From positions 25,672,716-25,736,715 of the forward strand of contig OZ022258.1 in the NCBI GenBank assembly GCA_963978905.1: a DNA stretch of 64,000 nucleotides, written 5' to 3'. This DNA comes from Trichostrongylus colubriformis (taxonomy: Eukaryota; Nematoda; Chromadorea; Rhabditida; Trichostrongylidae). A model generated the notes under the pieces. It had not been told where the DNA came from, did not search any database, and worked only from the letters and a program-made list of their open reading frames with translations. The position numbers were made by a program, and so were the translations under genes. Numbering within the stretch: position 1 is the stretch's first letter; the number at the start of each line of letters is the position of its first letter. Shown one piece after another: positions 13,201 through 23,959 of this stretch.

Positions 13201-16200
13201 GGCTCCTCATAATCGAACCCCTCAACAGACCCTGAAAGCGGGTGAAATTCCCAATGAAGGGTGAAGTAACGATTCAAGAAACATGCAAAACTGTAAATGA
13301 GACAGAGCAAAAAGCGGTAAATTCAACACCTCGAGACACAATCTGAACGGAACTCACCGCCACTCTGCTCATCTTCCCCAACTTCAACACCAGCAATGGA
13401 AGCTAGAGCAGCGAGTGGTCGGATGACTGAAAACTTCCACCATCATATATTCCGCTACTATTCAACTGAAATGTTCTTTCCAAAAAAAAAGCGACAGCCC
13501 AGAGCTGCAGCGGAATTAAAAAACTGGTAGCAGCATTTTAGGAGGGGTGGGAGGAGGGACACAGTCAAACTGAAACGGTGAACTGGTTTTGAGTTCCGAG
13601 CCGACTGACTTCTTACCAGGGAAGAGTGTCAAGCTCCCATGGAACTTTGAACTAAGACCTAGGTGGATCGATAGAGATCTGAATACTGGTTGTAACTAAA
13701 AAAAAACAAAATCGCAAGATGTCATTCTCAGGTGAATTGGGAGGGGCCTGATTTGCTTATGATGCCTCATTAGCAAGGGACTCTGTCATAAACTCGGTAT
13801 AATCTAAACCAGCTACACCCACCGTGGCACACGGTAGTGTTCCGGATCTGTAGGCGGTGTGTGTTTGCTTCCCGGCGGTGCGGACCTTTTTGCATTATGC
13901 TTCATAGTCAGGAAAAGCTACTCTCAGCTCCGAACATTTCCTTGTACTGGCATCTACTCGCACCCATCATTCACACTGCCACTTTATTTATTAGGTTGAT
14001 TCATAATAAATCGGACAAATTGACCAATTTTAATCATTGTCGTACAACTTTTTTACGACAACAGGGATTCACTTGAAATATACTCCATCTTTATCGATGA
14101 CCTTCTGCCACGGTATAGGCAGATCATGGATGCCCTTGCTCCAGAAGGCCGGAAGCTGGAGCTCGAAGAAGTTGCCGAGTGCCGCCTTGACCTCGTCGCG
14201 AGTTTTGAAGTCTTGGCCGTCCAGGTGGCGTTGGCTGTGGGAGAAAAGGTGGAAATCTGAAGGGGCCAGGTCTGGGGAGTACGGTGGGTATAGAAGTACG
14301 GTCCAACTGTACGACAGCAGCTCGGCCTTGGTCGATCTTGCGAAGTGCGGTCTGTGGAAGTAGACACGTTGTCGTGCTGGAAGTAGACATGTGACCGCCG
14401 CCGTAGCGAACGTTGGACATTGGCCTTCAATTCTCGTAATTGACGAACGTAGACGTCGGCGGATACTGCGGTACCTTCATCGAACAGCTCCCAGTACTCT
14501 ACGCCGTGTACGCTCCACCAACCGCGGTTTTCGTCTTCGATGGAATAGTCGCCTGACGCAAACTTCGAATGTTACAACTACAGTGTACTTCTGCCGGGGG
14601 CATGCTCCTTGTGAACTTCTATCAGACGTCTGCCGATATCCGCGGGTTCCTGGCCAGATAGCGATATAAATAGTATGACGTTGCGGATGTGGTCTCTGGA
14701 CCGCTTGAAATTGTGCGGCATTGTGGCGGAATGAATTTACTTTGGAGTGATTATTTTGCGGTACTTTGAAGAGCTTTTCATACTCATTCCAACGGTACCT
14801 CGCGCGTCCATTTTCGTTAATTCGTTACTGAGTTATGATCTCTAGAAATCATCACTACCATTTGTCCGATTTATTATGAATCAACCTAATATTAGTACTA
14901 ATATTAACGATTTTATGAGCGAATTCAGTTGCTGCACGCAACATGAGAAAATCAGATAAAACCAATCAAGCCATATTAGAATCAGCGTCAATCAACAGAG
15001 ATGAAACAGAGGTAAAAGCGTATGAAGCAGAAATGTTGCTTACGCAGTAAGCAGTGTAAATAATGGGTGCGAATAAGTGCCCGGACAAGGAAACGTTCAG
15101 AATTAGAAGAGAAGCACTTACTGACGATGAAACACAAAATACCAAGATATCTACACCGGCGGGAAGCAAGCCCACGCTCCACCGCCTATTGATCCGAGAC
15201 ACTACCACTATGCCACAGTGGCTAATTTCAATTCAGATGATACCGTGCTTATGATGAAGTGTCTGACCAATGAGGCAACGCAAACAACCAATATTCGGAT
15301 CCACCTTTCCCTGGTAATTGTCAGCTACGATGCAGGGAAGCTGCACCATAGTGACACTAAGAGCTAACGCTGAGAAATCAGCCGATTGAAAATAAAATAT
15401 GAGATTGGTGTTCCGCAGCAACAATGACAGAGGAGAATGGAACATATAACGTGGGTTATTCGCTAGATGAACGAATGTGGTGTGAGGGGATGCGCAGCCT
15501 TCACCAGGGTCATCCTAGAGCCATATGAAAAAATGAGGCCTCGGAATTGATGGTAGCATTAGGTGATAGAAAGGGGTACTGCAATCATGGCTGTAGCGAT
15601 ATGCCACAAACTAGTATCAGCTGATCGCGAACATCTTTATTCAGAAACAGATGGAGTGGAGCCACACTTTTTCCTGAAGTCGTTTTCTTGCGAAACAATC
15701 TAAGTAAAAGCGCCTCATTCGAAAAAAGCGCTCACGCCTATCATACTGCTATTGGATATAAAAACCTATATTTCTCTCACCGTGTTGCGAAAGATGATCG
15801 AGAATGTCTAAGGTATCGAAGATAGCCTCGGTATCATCGCTGTCCACCGCAGCCTCGGTATCGTCGCTATCCACCGCCTCCACGGTACGTCCTGGTGGCG
15901 TCACGTCATGCTCGTTCCCCTTAACCAAACTAGTAGATTGCGACCGAAATTTCGAGTTTGACAGATGGTCTCTCACTGATTATATGTGATCGAAGCAGTG
16001 TAACAGCTCATATATACAGACCCCCCCCAAGAACAAGCAAAACAAAATTTCTAATGAAGGAGAACCACCATAATGAAGCATGTATTAATCAATTAAACGA
16101 ACTTCTGAGTTATTGTTATCATCATTTTCATCGTCGTCGTCGTCAATATCCTCCTCGTGATCGCTGGACTGCCACTCTTCTTCCACAGTTCTAATACTGT

Positions 16201-19200
16201 CATCAGAATGGTCGCTACCGTCATCATCATGACTATCATCCACATCTACTTCATCATCTTCGTGGTCATCGTCATCATCGTCAGCATCATCACTTAGGTC
16301 GTTATGCTCGATATCTTCATCACTACTCGAGGCCACATCAGAGTCAGAAGAAATAAGAGTGAGCTCATCGGCGTACATTTCCTGAGTCTGAACAGCTAAT
16401 GATACACTGAACCAATGAGCAATAAGCAAGCAGGCTGCGTTTCTGACAGATCGCCGTGAGCTTGGAAAGAATTGGTAGATTCAAATCGACTAAGCAAAAT
16501 AATAGAAGTACAAGAAGTTCATATAGTTGTTTTATTTTCCCCACCGATAACAGTATTTTTTCTTCACGCAGACGATGCAAACCAATGATAACGCGGTCTA
16601 CCACCATCTGACATCCTTCCTTTCAAATGTTCCATTTTTAATATTCCCTCTGCACCTGTTGCTCCCTACGGTTCACCGAGCGCAAACGAGTCACATCCTT
16701 CTGCGTCGGTGCTCAAACAAAGGTACTTGTATCATCACAGATCCTGATGATAGTTGAGGAGGCTATTGATCACACCATTGCTTGGTCATTACGTAACTAA
16801 TCTCAACCCAAACTGTAAACATGATACAAATGGGTCGTGTGGGAAAATTCGGTCATAGGAAAAGGGATTCGTGAGGGGTGTTGAAGAAAATGGGGGGAGC
16901 GCAAAAACGTTTCCAAAATTGACGGGAAATTCGTTTTTCGAATTTGTCTATGTGGTATTGTTATCATCGATATATGAATTTTGCACATAAAATAGCAACA
17001 TATTCGGACCGATCACAATAAACCACAAACAGATCAATACTCAAAACAACAAAAACTAGAAGAAAAGCAATAATGATAGCAATTCTTTCCACACCACTTA
17101 AAAACCACGAAAAATTTTCGGTCAGTTCCTGTAGTTAAGTTCAAGAAAGAGAGCCTGTGACTGCCATCAGACTTCGCGATTTTGCGGTCGCGACTCCGCA
17201 TGCGAAGTCGCGGCGTGGAAATATACCAAGATCGCAGTATTGCGTGCAAAAAAGCGACGCTGGATTCGCAAAGTTAAAGAATCGCAGAATTGCGAAATCG
17301 TGAAGTATGACGACGACTTAAGACGATGGCGAACCTTTCCTTCTAGTTTCTTGGTCATGTACATTTAGGACGTTACCTATGCTTCATTCAATAGAGTCAC
17401 AAGCTGCTACTCAGAAAAAGAAAAACAACGAGTGTTTATAATCTCCATACAATTAGATATAATGAAAAAATAGCAATCACCTCAGCACTTGCGCTCAATG
17501 AATATCGGTCGAGATCACCTGAGCGTTGTGTGGTGGAAGCATTCGAAATAGGAGCAGTTCCCGCACATGAAATGTTGAATTATCCACAGTCTTCGGAGCA
17601 AGAAGCAACAAAAATCAGTAGGTTGTAAATAAGCAATGGATAAACTTAAACAAAATATTGTAAACGTAAAGGTTATGAAACCAAATAAGAACAAAAAACT
17701 AACCAATCCGATTTCTTGTTTCATATGAATAAAAGCTCGGTCCTAATATACGTTCTGAAAGCAAAAAAAAATTAGAGATTGCATATTTCCAATAGACTCC
17801 GTGTCCAGCATGTTAGTAGTAGAGCGAAAAGCTCTGTAAACCAGCTTTCAGTAAACTTCATAATTCCCTACATATGATGATGTCTAGTGAGAAGACCATC
17901 GGGATGACGAGCCGAGATAAACTGCTGCGCTACAGAGTAACGATTCTACCGGACATTAACCAGTGAAGCTTGCAGCCCTCTCGTTGAGATACTATCCAAG
18001 TAGGATAAGGATACATAACATGTGTGATATGCATTCAATCTCCACAAAGAGTACACTTATCCAAACAACATGCCGAAGCGAATCAAAGCGACAATGAGTC
18101 CTCACCCAGTTCTTCTTCATCCAAAGTATCTTCAACTGGCCTTGATTCCAGAACAACCTCTTCCTGAAGACGCTTGGCCAGTTGGAAGTCAAGCCACTCC
18201 AATTCCTCTCTCGATGAGCAACTGAATACGAAAAAGGTAACCAAGCAAGAGAAACATGAGCAACGCAGGTCTAAGAGACATCACTGCAAGCAGAATCACC
18301 TTGACAACTTGCTAACTGTCGAAACTTTTACACATATTGGATATGGCTCTAAAAGAGTAACGACGACATAGCAAAAATAACGAATGTACCGACTACAGAA
18401 CCACATCTTAGCGAGGAATTCGATGTAACTTACACAGCGAGCCTATCAGAAAGTCTCAGCACGTCAATGAAATGACTCAGAGCATGAAAAAGAGAAAGAA
18501 TGTCCACATATTGCTTTTGTGCACTATCGCGTGTTTTCAACCATATGAGCACCATTTTCACATGAGTTTTGTGTAATACGACGTCTCATGTGCAACAGAA
18601 ATTAGTAAAAACCGTCTAACTTCGTTTTTATTTTGAGGATATCCTCCTCGCAGTCCACCCATACAGATTCACAGTATGTAATAAATGTATAATTGAATAT
18701 ATGAACATATCAGACTCCTACTAAGCACGTAAGCCTTGCTCATCTACAGTGCGGTTGCAAGGTCTGCAATGATGAAGGCAGTGACTACTTGTGCGCTTCT
18801 AGTCATGTGCATCAGTGCCACGTTAGGGCTTCTCATTGCTCACTGAACGCATTCATACCTTATGGAACTCGAGTTATGCGAAGTCGTATAATCGCAAATT
18901 TGCACAATCACATTCGCTGGTCCCACGGCGCGCACTATGGCCGTCGTCAAATTTCGCGATTTTGCGGCATCGCACTTTCGCACGTGATACTGCGACTTTG
19001 ACATCCTGCGCTGCCGCTACTTCGCATGTGGTGTCGCAACACCAAATGGCGAAGGTCGACGATGGTCTATCAGTTGAGAATTCTGTGTTTCAATTCGTAG
19101 CTGCCTGTGGTGCTATCGTGAAGAAGGGGGGGGGGGCATCTTGTAAAAAGTTGCCCAGCTAGGCATCCTGGGGAATCTTTGAGGGGTCAATCTGCATACT

Positions 19201-22200
19201 CGGGCGTATCAAATTCCAACTTCTCTCTTCGTAGAACCTCGGCATCGATATTAGTTTGAACTTGTTATGCTATGCCAACGAGGTTGTTACGAGGAATATT
19301 TATTTAAGACCTAACGTTTCGACCAGATCGTCTTCCTCAAAGGCCAGTCCATCACCGCGAGAGTGGGAGGCCGCCACTCCGTGTCAGTGTCGTCTAGGCG
19401 TATATTCGTATATACTCAGATGTATATTTTTTCCTAAGCTTAGTGGAGGAAGGGGTTCCTTTTCCCTTCCAGACTCAGGTAAAAATAACCCTGTTAGTGA
19501 GATAGGCAAAGTCACGGGAGCACTGTGGTCCCCCTACCGCATCAGAATCGCTGCAGCGCACCGAGCGGGGCCTGTGCTTCAAATGGGTACCATATTCGTA
19601 ATCAGCACCCCGAAAGGAATGCTCCTAAGGGAAAGTTCAGCGATTTTTGAGTGAGCAAGTTGCTGCACCACTTTGGTGAAATGGCACCATATATAATGTG
19701 ATAGATGAATAGCACCGAAGAGTCAATTCACATTAATAAAACACTATCAATTCAAGTATCACAAATGATGCGCCTAGAAGTGTAGAGGTTGTTTCCTAAC
19801 ACTCGAGTACCTAGTCAAACACCTCACGTATCTGCACTTTGCAGTATCTACGATCATAGACATTGAGAAAATGGGTATCCAACATACATCCAAACTGCAA
19901 ATTATTTAAATTAGGCCGGATTTTAAGTGATCAAAAAAGACTTTCACAAAACACGTCGAATACTTGGATTGTAGTCGCGTAAGCCGTGTTCATACTCAGC
20001 GCTGGCAGGGCGTGGCTGCGTTCACAGGAGGCGAGGCAGAGTGGTACAGGGGAGGTGCAGGGACGAAGCTGGTAACGAGGCAGGGTGGCATAGGCAAGGA
20101 CACAGGGACAGGCAGCCACGCCCTGAGCCGGCGCTGCAGAGTGTGAACACGGTCTTAGCCCATTCAACGGAGAAACCTATCTGAGATCCAATGTTTCAAA
20201 CCAAGATTACGTAAAGTATGCGAACTCGCAGAGCAAAAGCACGGCTTCCACGAATAATGAGTGTCTCAAATCCTTAAAAAACTGAGTAGACTCGTAGACA
20301 AACCTTCTATGCAAAAGGGGAGATCTAGATCGTGAGCGCATGCCGTTTCCAGTAGCACTAGACTGACCAGTGCGATGACCTATACCTTGAAACTCAGTAG
20401 AACAAACTCGGCACAAAACAAATAAGGAACTAACCTCCTGATGTTTGCAGATGTCTTTCATATGAATCCAACCTCGCCCTAGACATAGAAACCGCAAAAG
20501 AAAACTAAATGAGTGATATGCGGTTGAAATCACAAAAAAAAAACTAAATAAGGGATCTGAAGACATAGAAGCAAGCTCTTAGACTCATGTTCGTGGTATA
20601 CATATTAGTGAAGCTACTAGTAATATTTTTCTTCAAACAACAAGATTTAAGTCTTTACCAACCATACATAAGTAATGCGTTCATACATCACACATTAATA
20701 TAATATGAATACAAAAGTTTATGAATAGTTATAAGGTAGCTGAATAGTAAAACCATCCGGAAGCGCGTCGATTGGGGCGTATCGAAGATTGCTCACAAGT
20801 TCAAGTAGATTGCTGTATAATTCTTCGCAGGCATGGTGCTCAGCTTTCAGCTAAACCGTGTAGGGAATAAAGCTGATAGAAATTCGAATGATAGTAGACA
20901 TGGATTCGAGGTAAATGTATAGCAATGAAGTGGGAAGATATGAATTTCGCTTTCTCGAAAGTACAAACCTGTTCTTTTTTTTCCTCCAACATTTTCCTCT
21001 TCTCTAATAAACTTTGAAAATCCTCAACAGTCACTGACATGCCTTTCTTGATTTTATCCTCATCCAACCTTAGTGGACGAGTTGATTTAAGGGGAGCCTC
21101 CAACTGAAAAAACCCTCGTAAAAGTAGAACAGGTCCGACTTAGAGCGAATAAAGATCCTAAAGACTCACAACGCGTATGAACTTATCCCTGCACTCATCT
21201 GTTTTCATTTCAGCAAGAACCTTAGGATACAGTGAACGGCATCTTACGACCTTAAATATAAATTACATCCATATAAATTCCTCCAAATCTTCAAACCTGC
21301 TTCGAGATTCAAATAAGTTAGAAACAGAAAAAAAATCAAAAATTCCGTCGGTGCGTCACATTCTAAAAATCCAAAAAAATATCTGATAGTGCATGCGACC
21401 AGATTCCACCAAATGTAGTTGCTTTTTGGAAGAAATAACGAGGAAGCGATAATAGCTTTTCCAAAAAAAACTGAAAAAAAACTTTTTTGTCAAAAAACTA
21501 CTTCTCGAATTCAGACGTTAGCCACGAGGCTGCCGTCACACTTCGCGAATTTCCGGTGTCGCGGCTCAGTAGCGAAGTTGCGGCATTGCACAACCTCAAG
21601 ATCGTAGCATCGCGTACGAAAAAACTACACCGCAAAATCGCGGAGTCTGACGGCATTCGAACCAAGTGACAGATTTATTCAGGACACGGTAGGGCTAATA
21701 CATAGTCGCAAACCAAGAGATGCACAGTTTGAGTCTTTTTGAGCTATGTAACAGATCTGTTTAGCCTCTAGACTTTCCTCCACCGAGCGTCTTGCTCGCA
21801 AACTACACGAATTCAATAACTGAGATGATATACTTATCCAGATTCCATCCTAAGGCGTTCAAATTGTTCAATTCATGAACATTTTGTGTTCAATTCATGA
21901 ACACAAAATGATATGTTTCATCAATTGTATACCATGACATTTACAGCCTCTCCTTTGTGGAAGTTTCCACAACAGAGACCTAGAAATCTCTTCCTTGTAC
22001 TTGGCACCCTTACATTAGGCAGGGGCTGGTAGCAATAAGCTCTTCTAAGGAAATTCCTGAATGAGCATCTAAGATCTGCCATAAATACACGGTAGGTTTG
22101 TACAGAGCACTGATTCCCAGAGCTGGCCAAATTATGATAGCCTTAAAACTTTCAATTGCCGCACACAATTAAACTCACAACATGAATTGTAGCCGTGTAA

Positions 22201-22779
22201 TTGTACAAAATAATACGGTCGACATGTGGCGTAGCATGTCACATGCCGACCGCACAGCATTCCCAGGGAAGTCGTTTCACGAAATTTATCTGATTTTGGA
22301 TTTCACTTCATACGGGTTCAACTCGTCCGCATATGAGAGGGGCTGAGAGGACAGAAGTAGTTCATAAGCCTGAAGCTCTTCTTAGGCTCAGGTGGAATTC
22401 ATGCCCCCTCGACTCACAACTACTTCGTCATATACTCTCTGCAGCTTTGTTGGCTTGTTTGGATAAAGCTTACGGACCTTAACTTCATCACACCTTTTCA
22501 TATGAACTCTCATAGAAATCTCATAGAGTTATAAGGAACGATTAAAATAATGGTTTCTCTTACGCAAACTTCTACAGAGGTTGGGGATAAGTACGTTAAA
22601 TTCTTTTCCAGTTCACATTTTCAGTTGAGATGCGAGGATAGTGAATAAAACGTTACTTTTTCCTAGAAACGAAAATCAAGGGACGAAAAGACTCAAACAA
22701 ACCTCTCCAAGAAGTAAGTCCGCTTCTCTAGTTAGGTTTTCGAGTTCTTCGCTCAATGACTCCACCTGCACCATTTCTT
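10124..22779 (-). CDS. Acidic coiled-coil protein with C-terminal C8 RING-like domain (split gene, 5' end missing)
   Basis: I join exons 22779-22703, 21103-20969, 20850-20754, 20478-20435, 20392-20304, 18221-18106, 17518-17481, 16387 to about 16096, 15975-15781, 15369-15305, 13695-13659, 13426-13358, 13231-13183, 12991-12896 and 10292-10124 (TAA). All junctions are in phase except acidic exon to next exon, which is unresolved. Order of regions: coiled-coil helices, an SR-type basic patch, an ubiquitin-interacting-like helix (WLDFQLAKRLQEE), a long Asp/Glu/Ser tract, then a cysteine array C-x2-C-x10-C-x2-C-x5-C-x2-C-x29-C-x2-C. The array resembles a RING with Cys replacing His, so E3 ubiquitin ligase activity is inferred. 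About 490-520 residues are visible; the first exon upstream of 22779 was not found. It is transcribed away from rad-50. I do not recognise the gene name. Confidence 0.85.
10613..10634. repeat. 22-bp near-palindrome, left copy
   Basis: Reads TGTCAGCC...GGCTGACA and is preceded by GACCG. It is the exact reverse complement of the copy at 11923-11944. Confidence 0.85.
11115..11740. repeat. Dispersed inverted-repeat family
   Basis: The left block at about 11116-11170 (GGGTGCTTATTACGAA) and the right block ending near 11735 (TTCGCGATCAGCACCC) are inverted relatives. Related sequence occurs at about 19578-19700 (TTCGTAATCAGCACCCCG). The content between them is non-coding. Confidence 0.5.
11923..11944. 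repeat. 22-bp near-palindrome, right copy
   Basis: Exact reverse complement of 10613-10634 and also preceded by GACCG. The two may be the ends of a 1.33-kb insertion. Confidence 0.85.
12896..12991 (-). CDS. RING gene exon (first half of cysteine array)
   Basis: Bounded by GTTTCAG and AAG/GTTCGT. It encodes GRCTICFEEVPYDPVGCLYC and the LIGCR that follows, supplying the first five cysteines. Phase matches both neighbours: one base in, two bases out. Confidence 0.93.
13183..13231 (-). CDS. RING gene small exon (acidic linker)
   Basis: A 49-nt exon between GCTTTCAG and an AG/GTAATG donor, encoding SVEGFDYEEPDDTVI. It joins the neighbouring exons in phase. Confidence 0.85.
13358..13426 (-). CDS. 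RING gene exon (IRPLAALASIAG)
   Basis: A 69-nt exon with GTTTTCAG acceptor and GTGAGT donor, reading IRPLAALASIAGVEVGEDEQ. Phase 1 in, phase 1 out. Confidence 0.8.
13659..13695 (-). CDS. RING gene candidate micro-exon
   Basis: A 37-nt stretch after a poly-T/TTAG acceptor reads LQPVFRSLSIHL. It bridges phase 0 (from 15305) to phase 1 (into 13426). The donor GTCTTA is weak, so this call is tentative. Confidence 0.45.
13800..15240. mobile_element. Foldback element split by mariner C
   Basis: Left arm (about 13800-13985) and right arm (about 15045-15240) are inverted relatives. Shared blocks include ATAATGGGTGCGA versus TCGCACCCATCATT, the CCGGGAAGCAA block, and GACACTACC/GGTAGTGT. Mariner C sits between them, so this looks like an older foldback repeat later hit by a mariner. 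Confidence 0.7.
13994..14886 (-). mobile_element. Mariner C, internally deleted, 893 bp
   Basis: TA target sites at 13992-13993 and 14887-14888. Inverted ends are GGTTGATTCATAATAAATCGGAC and its complement. The - strand retains the start region ([34 protein letters not shown]), then jumps to [19 protein letters not shown], skipping the part that holds the first catalytic Asp. A short insertion after the FQHDN motif also shifts the frame. Nearly identical in sequence and length to the copy at 29399-30291. Confidence 0.93.
15305..15369 (-). CDS. RING gene exon (LALSVTMVQLPCIVADNYQGK)
   Basis: A 65-nt exon with GATTTCTCAG acceptor and AAG/GTGGAT donor. Two bases complete the codon from the 15781 donor; the end is in phase 0. 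Confidence 0.75.
15781..15975 (-). CDS. RING gene exon with duplicated DSDDTEA motif
   Basis: Acceptor ATAATCAG and donor G/GTGAGAG bound 195 nt. The encoded segment contains an imperfect tandem repeat (VDSDDTEA twice, about 15803-15868) and a leucine-containing acidic end (FDTLDILDHLSQH). The upstream phase is 1. Confidence 0.75.
16096..16387 (-). CDS. RING gene acidic exon (Asp/Glu/Ser-rich)
   Basis: After CTGTTCAG the frame reads TQEMYADELTLISSDSDVA, then runs of Asp and Glu for some 70 residues until a TAA near 16090. No donor fits both this frame and the next exon well. An internal GAC-G/GTAGCG donor (about 16190) would restore phase, or a small exon is missing, or the stop ends an alternative isoform. 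Such tracts are common in histone- and chromatin-binding proteins; that role is inference. Confidence 0.7.
17165..17312. mobile_element. Short palindromic MITE, copy 1
   Basis: Ends CAGACTTCGCGATTTTGCGG and ...GAATTGCGAAATCGTGAAGT are inverted. Relatives lie at about 18875-19040 and 21530-21658. All sit in or near RING-gene introns. Confidence 0.65.
17481..17518 (-). CDS. RING gene micro-exon (DLDRYSLSASAE)
   Basis: A 38-nt exon after ACAACGCTCAG with GTGATT donor. It converts phase 1 (from 18106) to phase 0 (into 16387), which is the main support. Confidence 0.65.
18106..18221 (-). CDS. RING gene exon with ubiquitin-interacting-like helix
   Basis: Acceptor TCGTATTCAG and donor G/GTGAGG. 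The protein reads EELEWLDFQLAKRLQEE, followed by an acidic segment ending DEEEL. The x-x-LAxxLQEE pattern resembles UIM/MIU ubiquitin-binding helices. The comparison is by eye only. Confidence 0.85.
18875..19040. mobile_element. Short palindromic MITE, copy 2
   Basis: Contains the same TTCGCGATTTTGCGG core and GCGAAGT-type ends as the copies near 17165 and 21530, but is more diverged. Confidence 0.55.
19126..19136 (+). repeat. G11 tract
   Basis: Eleven consecutive guanines inside a RING-gene intron. Confidence 0.9.
19250..19420 (-). mobile_element. Possible Penelope-like element terminus
   Basis: On the - strand, about 19345-19308 reads TTTGAGGAAGACGATCTGG then TCGAAACGTTAGGTC. It resembles the degenerate hammerhead core (CUGAUGA ... 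GAAAC) found in Penelope-like element repeats, with a possible GAC/GTC stem II. No reverse transcriptase is attached. Confidence 0.3.
19980..20157. mobile_element. 178-bp MITE with TAAGNCCGTGTTCA termini
   Basis: Ends TAAGCCGTGTTCATACTC and GAGTGTGAACACGGTCTTA are inverted, continuing inward as CAGCGCTGG and GGGCGTGGCTGC versus their complements. The target duplication is unclear. Lies in the RING-gene intron between 18221 and 20304. Confidence 0.75.
20304..20392 (-). CDS. RING gene exon (basic SR-like patch)
   Basis: An acceptor ending TCTACTGAG gives a phase-0 start. The protein contains GHRTGQSSATGNGMRSRSRS and then PLLHR. The donor AAG/GTTTGT leaves two bases that fit exon 18221. The RSRSRS run may be a nuclear-localisation or phosphorylation patch. 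Confidence 0.7.
20435..20478 (-). CDS. RING gene exon (RGWIHMKDICKHQE)
   Basis: A 44-nt exon, GTCTAG acceptor, GAG/GTTAGT donor. Two bases complete the Gly codon from 20754; ends in phase 0. Confidence 0.65.
20754..20850 (-). CDS. RING gene exon (helical LKAEHHACEELYSNLLELV)
   Basis: Acceptor ACGGTTTAG and donor G/GTTTTA. Thirty-two codons continue the coiled-coil from the previous exon without phase change, then APIDALPDG. Confidence 0.8.
20969..21103 (-). CDS. RING gene exon (coiled coil)
   Basis: Acceptor GGTTTTTTCAG and donor CAG/GTTTGT. Forty-five codons, including TVEDFQSLLEKRKMLEEKKEQ-type heptads. Phase 0 at both ends. Confidence 0.88.
21530..21658. mobile_element. Short palindromic MITE, copy 3
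   Basis: Ends GCTGCCGTCACACTTCGCG and CGCGGAGTCTGACGGCA are inverted. Same family as 17165-17312. Confidence 0.6.
22703..22779 (-). CDS. RING gene, most 5' exon found
   Basis: Acceptor TTTTATTGCAG and donor GAG/GTTTGT. The protein reads EMVQVESLSEELENLTREA, then DLLLGE, a coiled-coil heptad pattern. It needs a phase-1 upstream exon that I could not locate between here and about 24890. Confidence 0.82.
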
Positions 22780-22954
22780 CTGCAATAAAATCGGCATAAA
22801 CCAGCTCCCAGTGCAAAGAAAAAACAGAAACCGTTGCGGAATGTCTACAAATCGTACTACAACTTCTTTGCTAATGCTTCTTATTGAGTGGGTGACAAGA
22901 CGGCTGTTCGATGATCCCGAAGCAGTGTACACCGGGAGTCGAGCGTTCCTCGAC

Positions 22955-22971
22955 GGGGGGGGGGGGGGGGG
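22955..22971 (+). repeat. G17 tract
   Basis: Seventeen consecutive guanines just outside the first visible RING-gene exon. Confidence 0.95.
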
Positions 22972-23110
22972 ATGAGCTCGTATTTGACCGGACAGGAGAG
23001 GATCTTACTGCACAGGTCAGTGATTAGCACTAGAATCTTTACTTTCAATATGTAGATGGAAAGTGAAAGGTATTTCACGGCGGATCCGTGTGAGGGAATG
23101 TGAAATATTA

Positions 23111-23957
23111 GGTTGGACGGGAAGTTCTGGGACACCTTGTGAGAAAAATTCAATTTATTTTAATTTTACTCACATGTAACTTCAGTCACCAAAGTATGCA
23201 CCATCGTGATCTACAATGTACTGCCAACGCTCAGGAAGATCGTAGATACCCTTCCGGTAGAATTCGGGAGACTTCTGGTCAAAGAAGTTCTGGAGCCCGC
23301 TCTTGAGATCGTCGTCATCTTTGAACTGTCGCCCGTCAAGGAAGTGGCTCAACGACCGGAATAGGTGGTAGTCAGTTGGGGACATGTCCGGGGAATATGG
23401 TGGGTGGGGAAGCGTCGTCCAGCCGAGGTCCTGGATCCTTTGACACGCCAACTTTGCCACATGTGGGTGAGCGTTATCGTGGAGGAAGAGGTCTTGGTCC
23501 ATTTTTCCGGTAAGTTTTGGCGCTCCGGTGTCCAATTGCCTGCAGTAGAGATCGGCAGTGGCTGTCGTGTTGGATGGTAACAGTTTCCTATTTTTTTGAA
23601 AATTTTCAAAAAAAAAAGTTTTTTTCTCAATGCAATTTTTTGAATATTTTCCTGTTCCAATTTGAGCCGATCGAGCCATCGGGCTGCCGCCATATGAGAG
23701 ACAGTACCTGGGTCCATCGACTGGTTAATTTTGTTAGTGGCCTCGCATGCTGAGGAACCGAGGCGGTGTTCGTGAATTTCGCACCTTTCGCGAAATTGCC
23801 GTAAATTCACTGCTAGTTGAAGCCGTAGAGAATATGAATGTGCTATTCAGAAGCCCTTTTCAGACGCTTCATATACCCCCCACTACCAAATGCTCCCGAA
23901 GCTTTACAGGTTTCTACAGGAAAAAACAAAAAGTGTCCCAGAACTTCCCGTCCAACC
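23111..23957 (-). mobile_element. Mariner F, internally deleted, 847 bp
   Basis: TA at 23109-23110 and 23958-23959. Termini GGTTGGACGGGAAGTTCTGGG and its complement. The - strand keeps the C-terminal half: FLHDNAHPHVAKLACQRIQ (second Asp), [15 protein letters not shown] (last Asp), and LPERWQYIVDHDGAYF. The N-terminal part is fused to an A/T-rich stretch by a deletion. It lies in the 5' region between the divergent genes. Confidence 0.92.
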
Positions 23958-23959
23958 TA

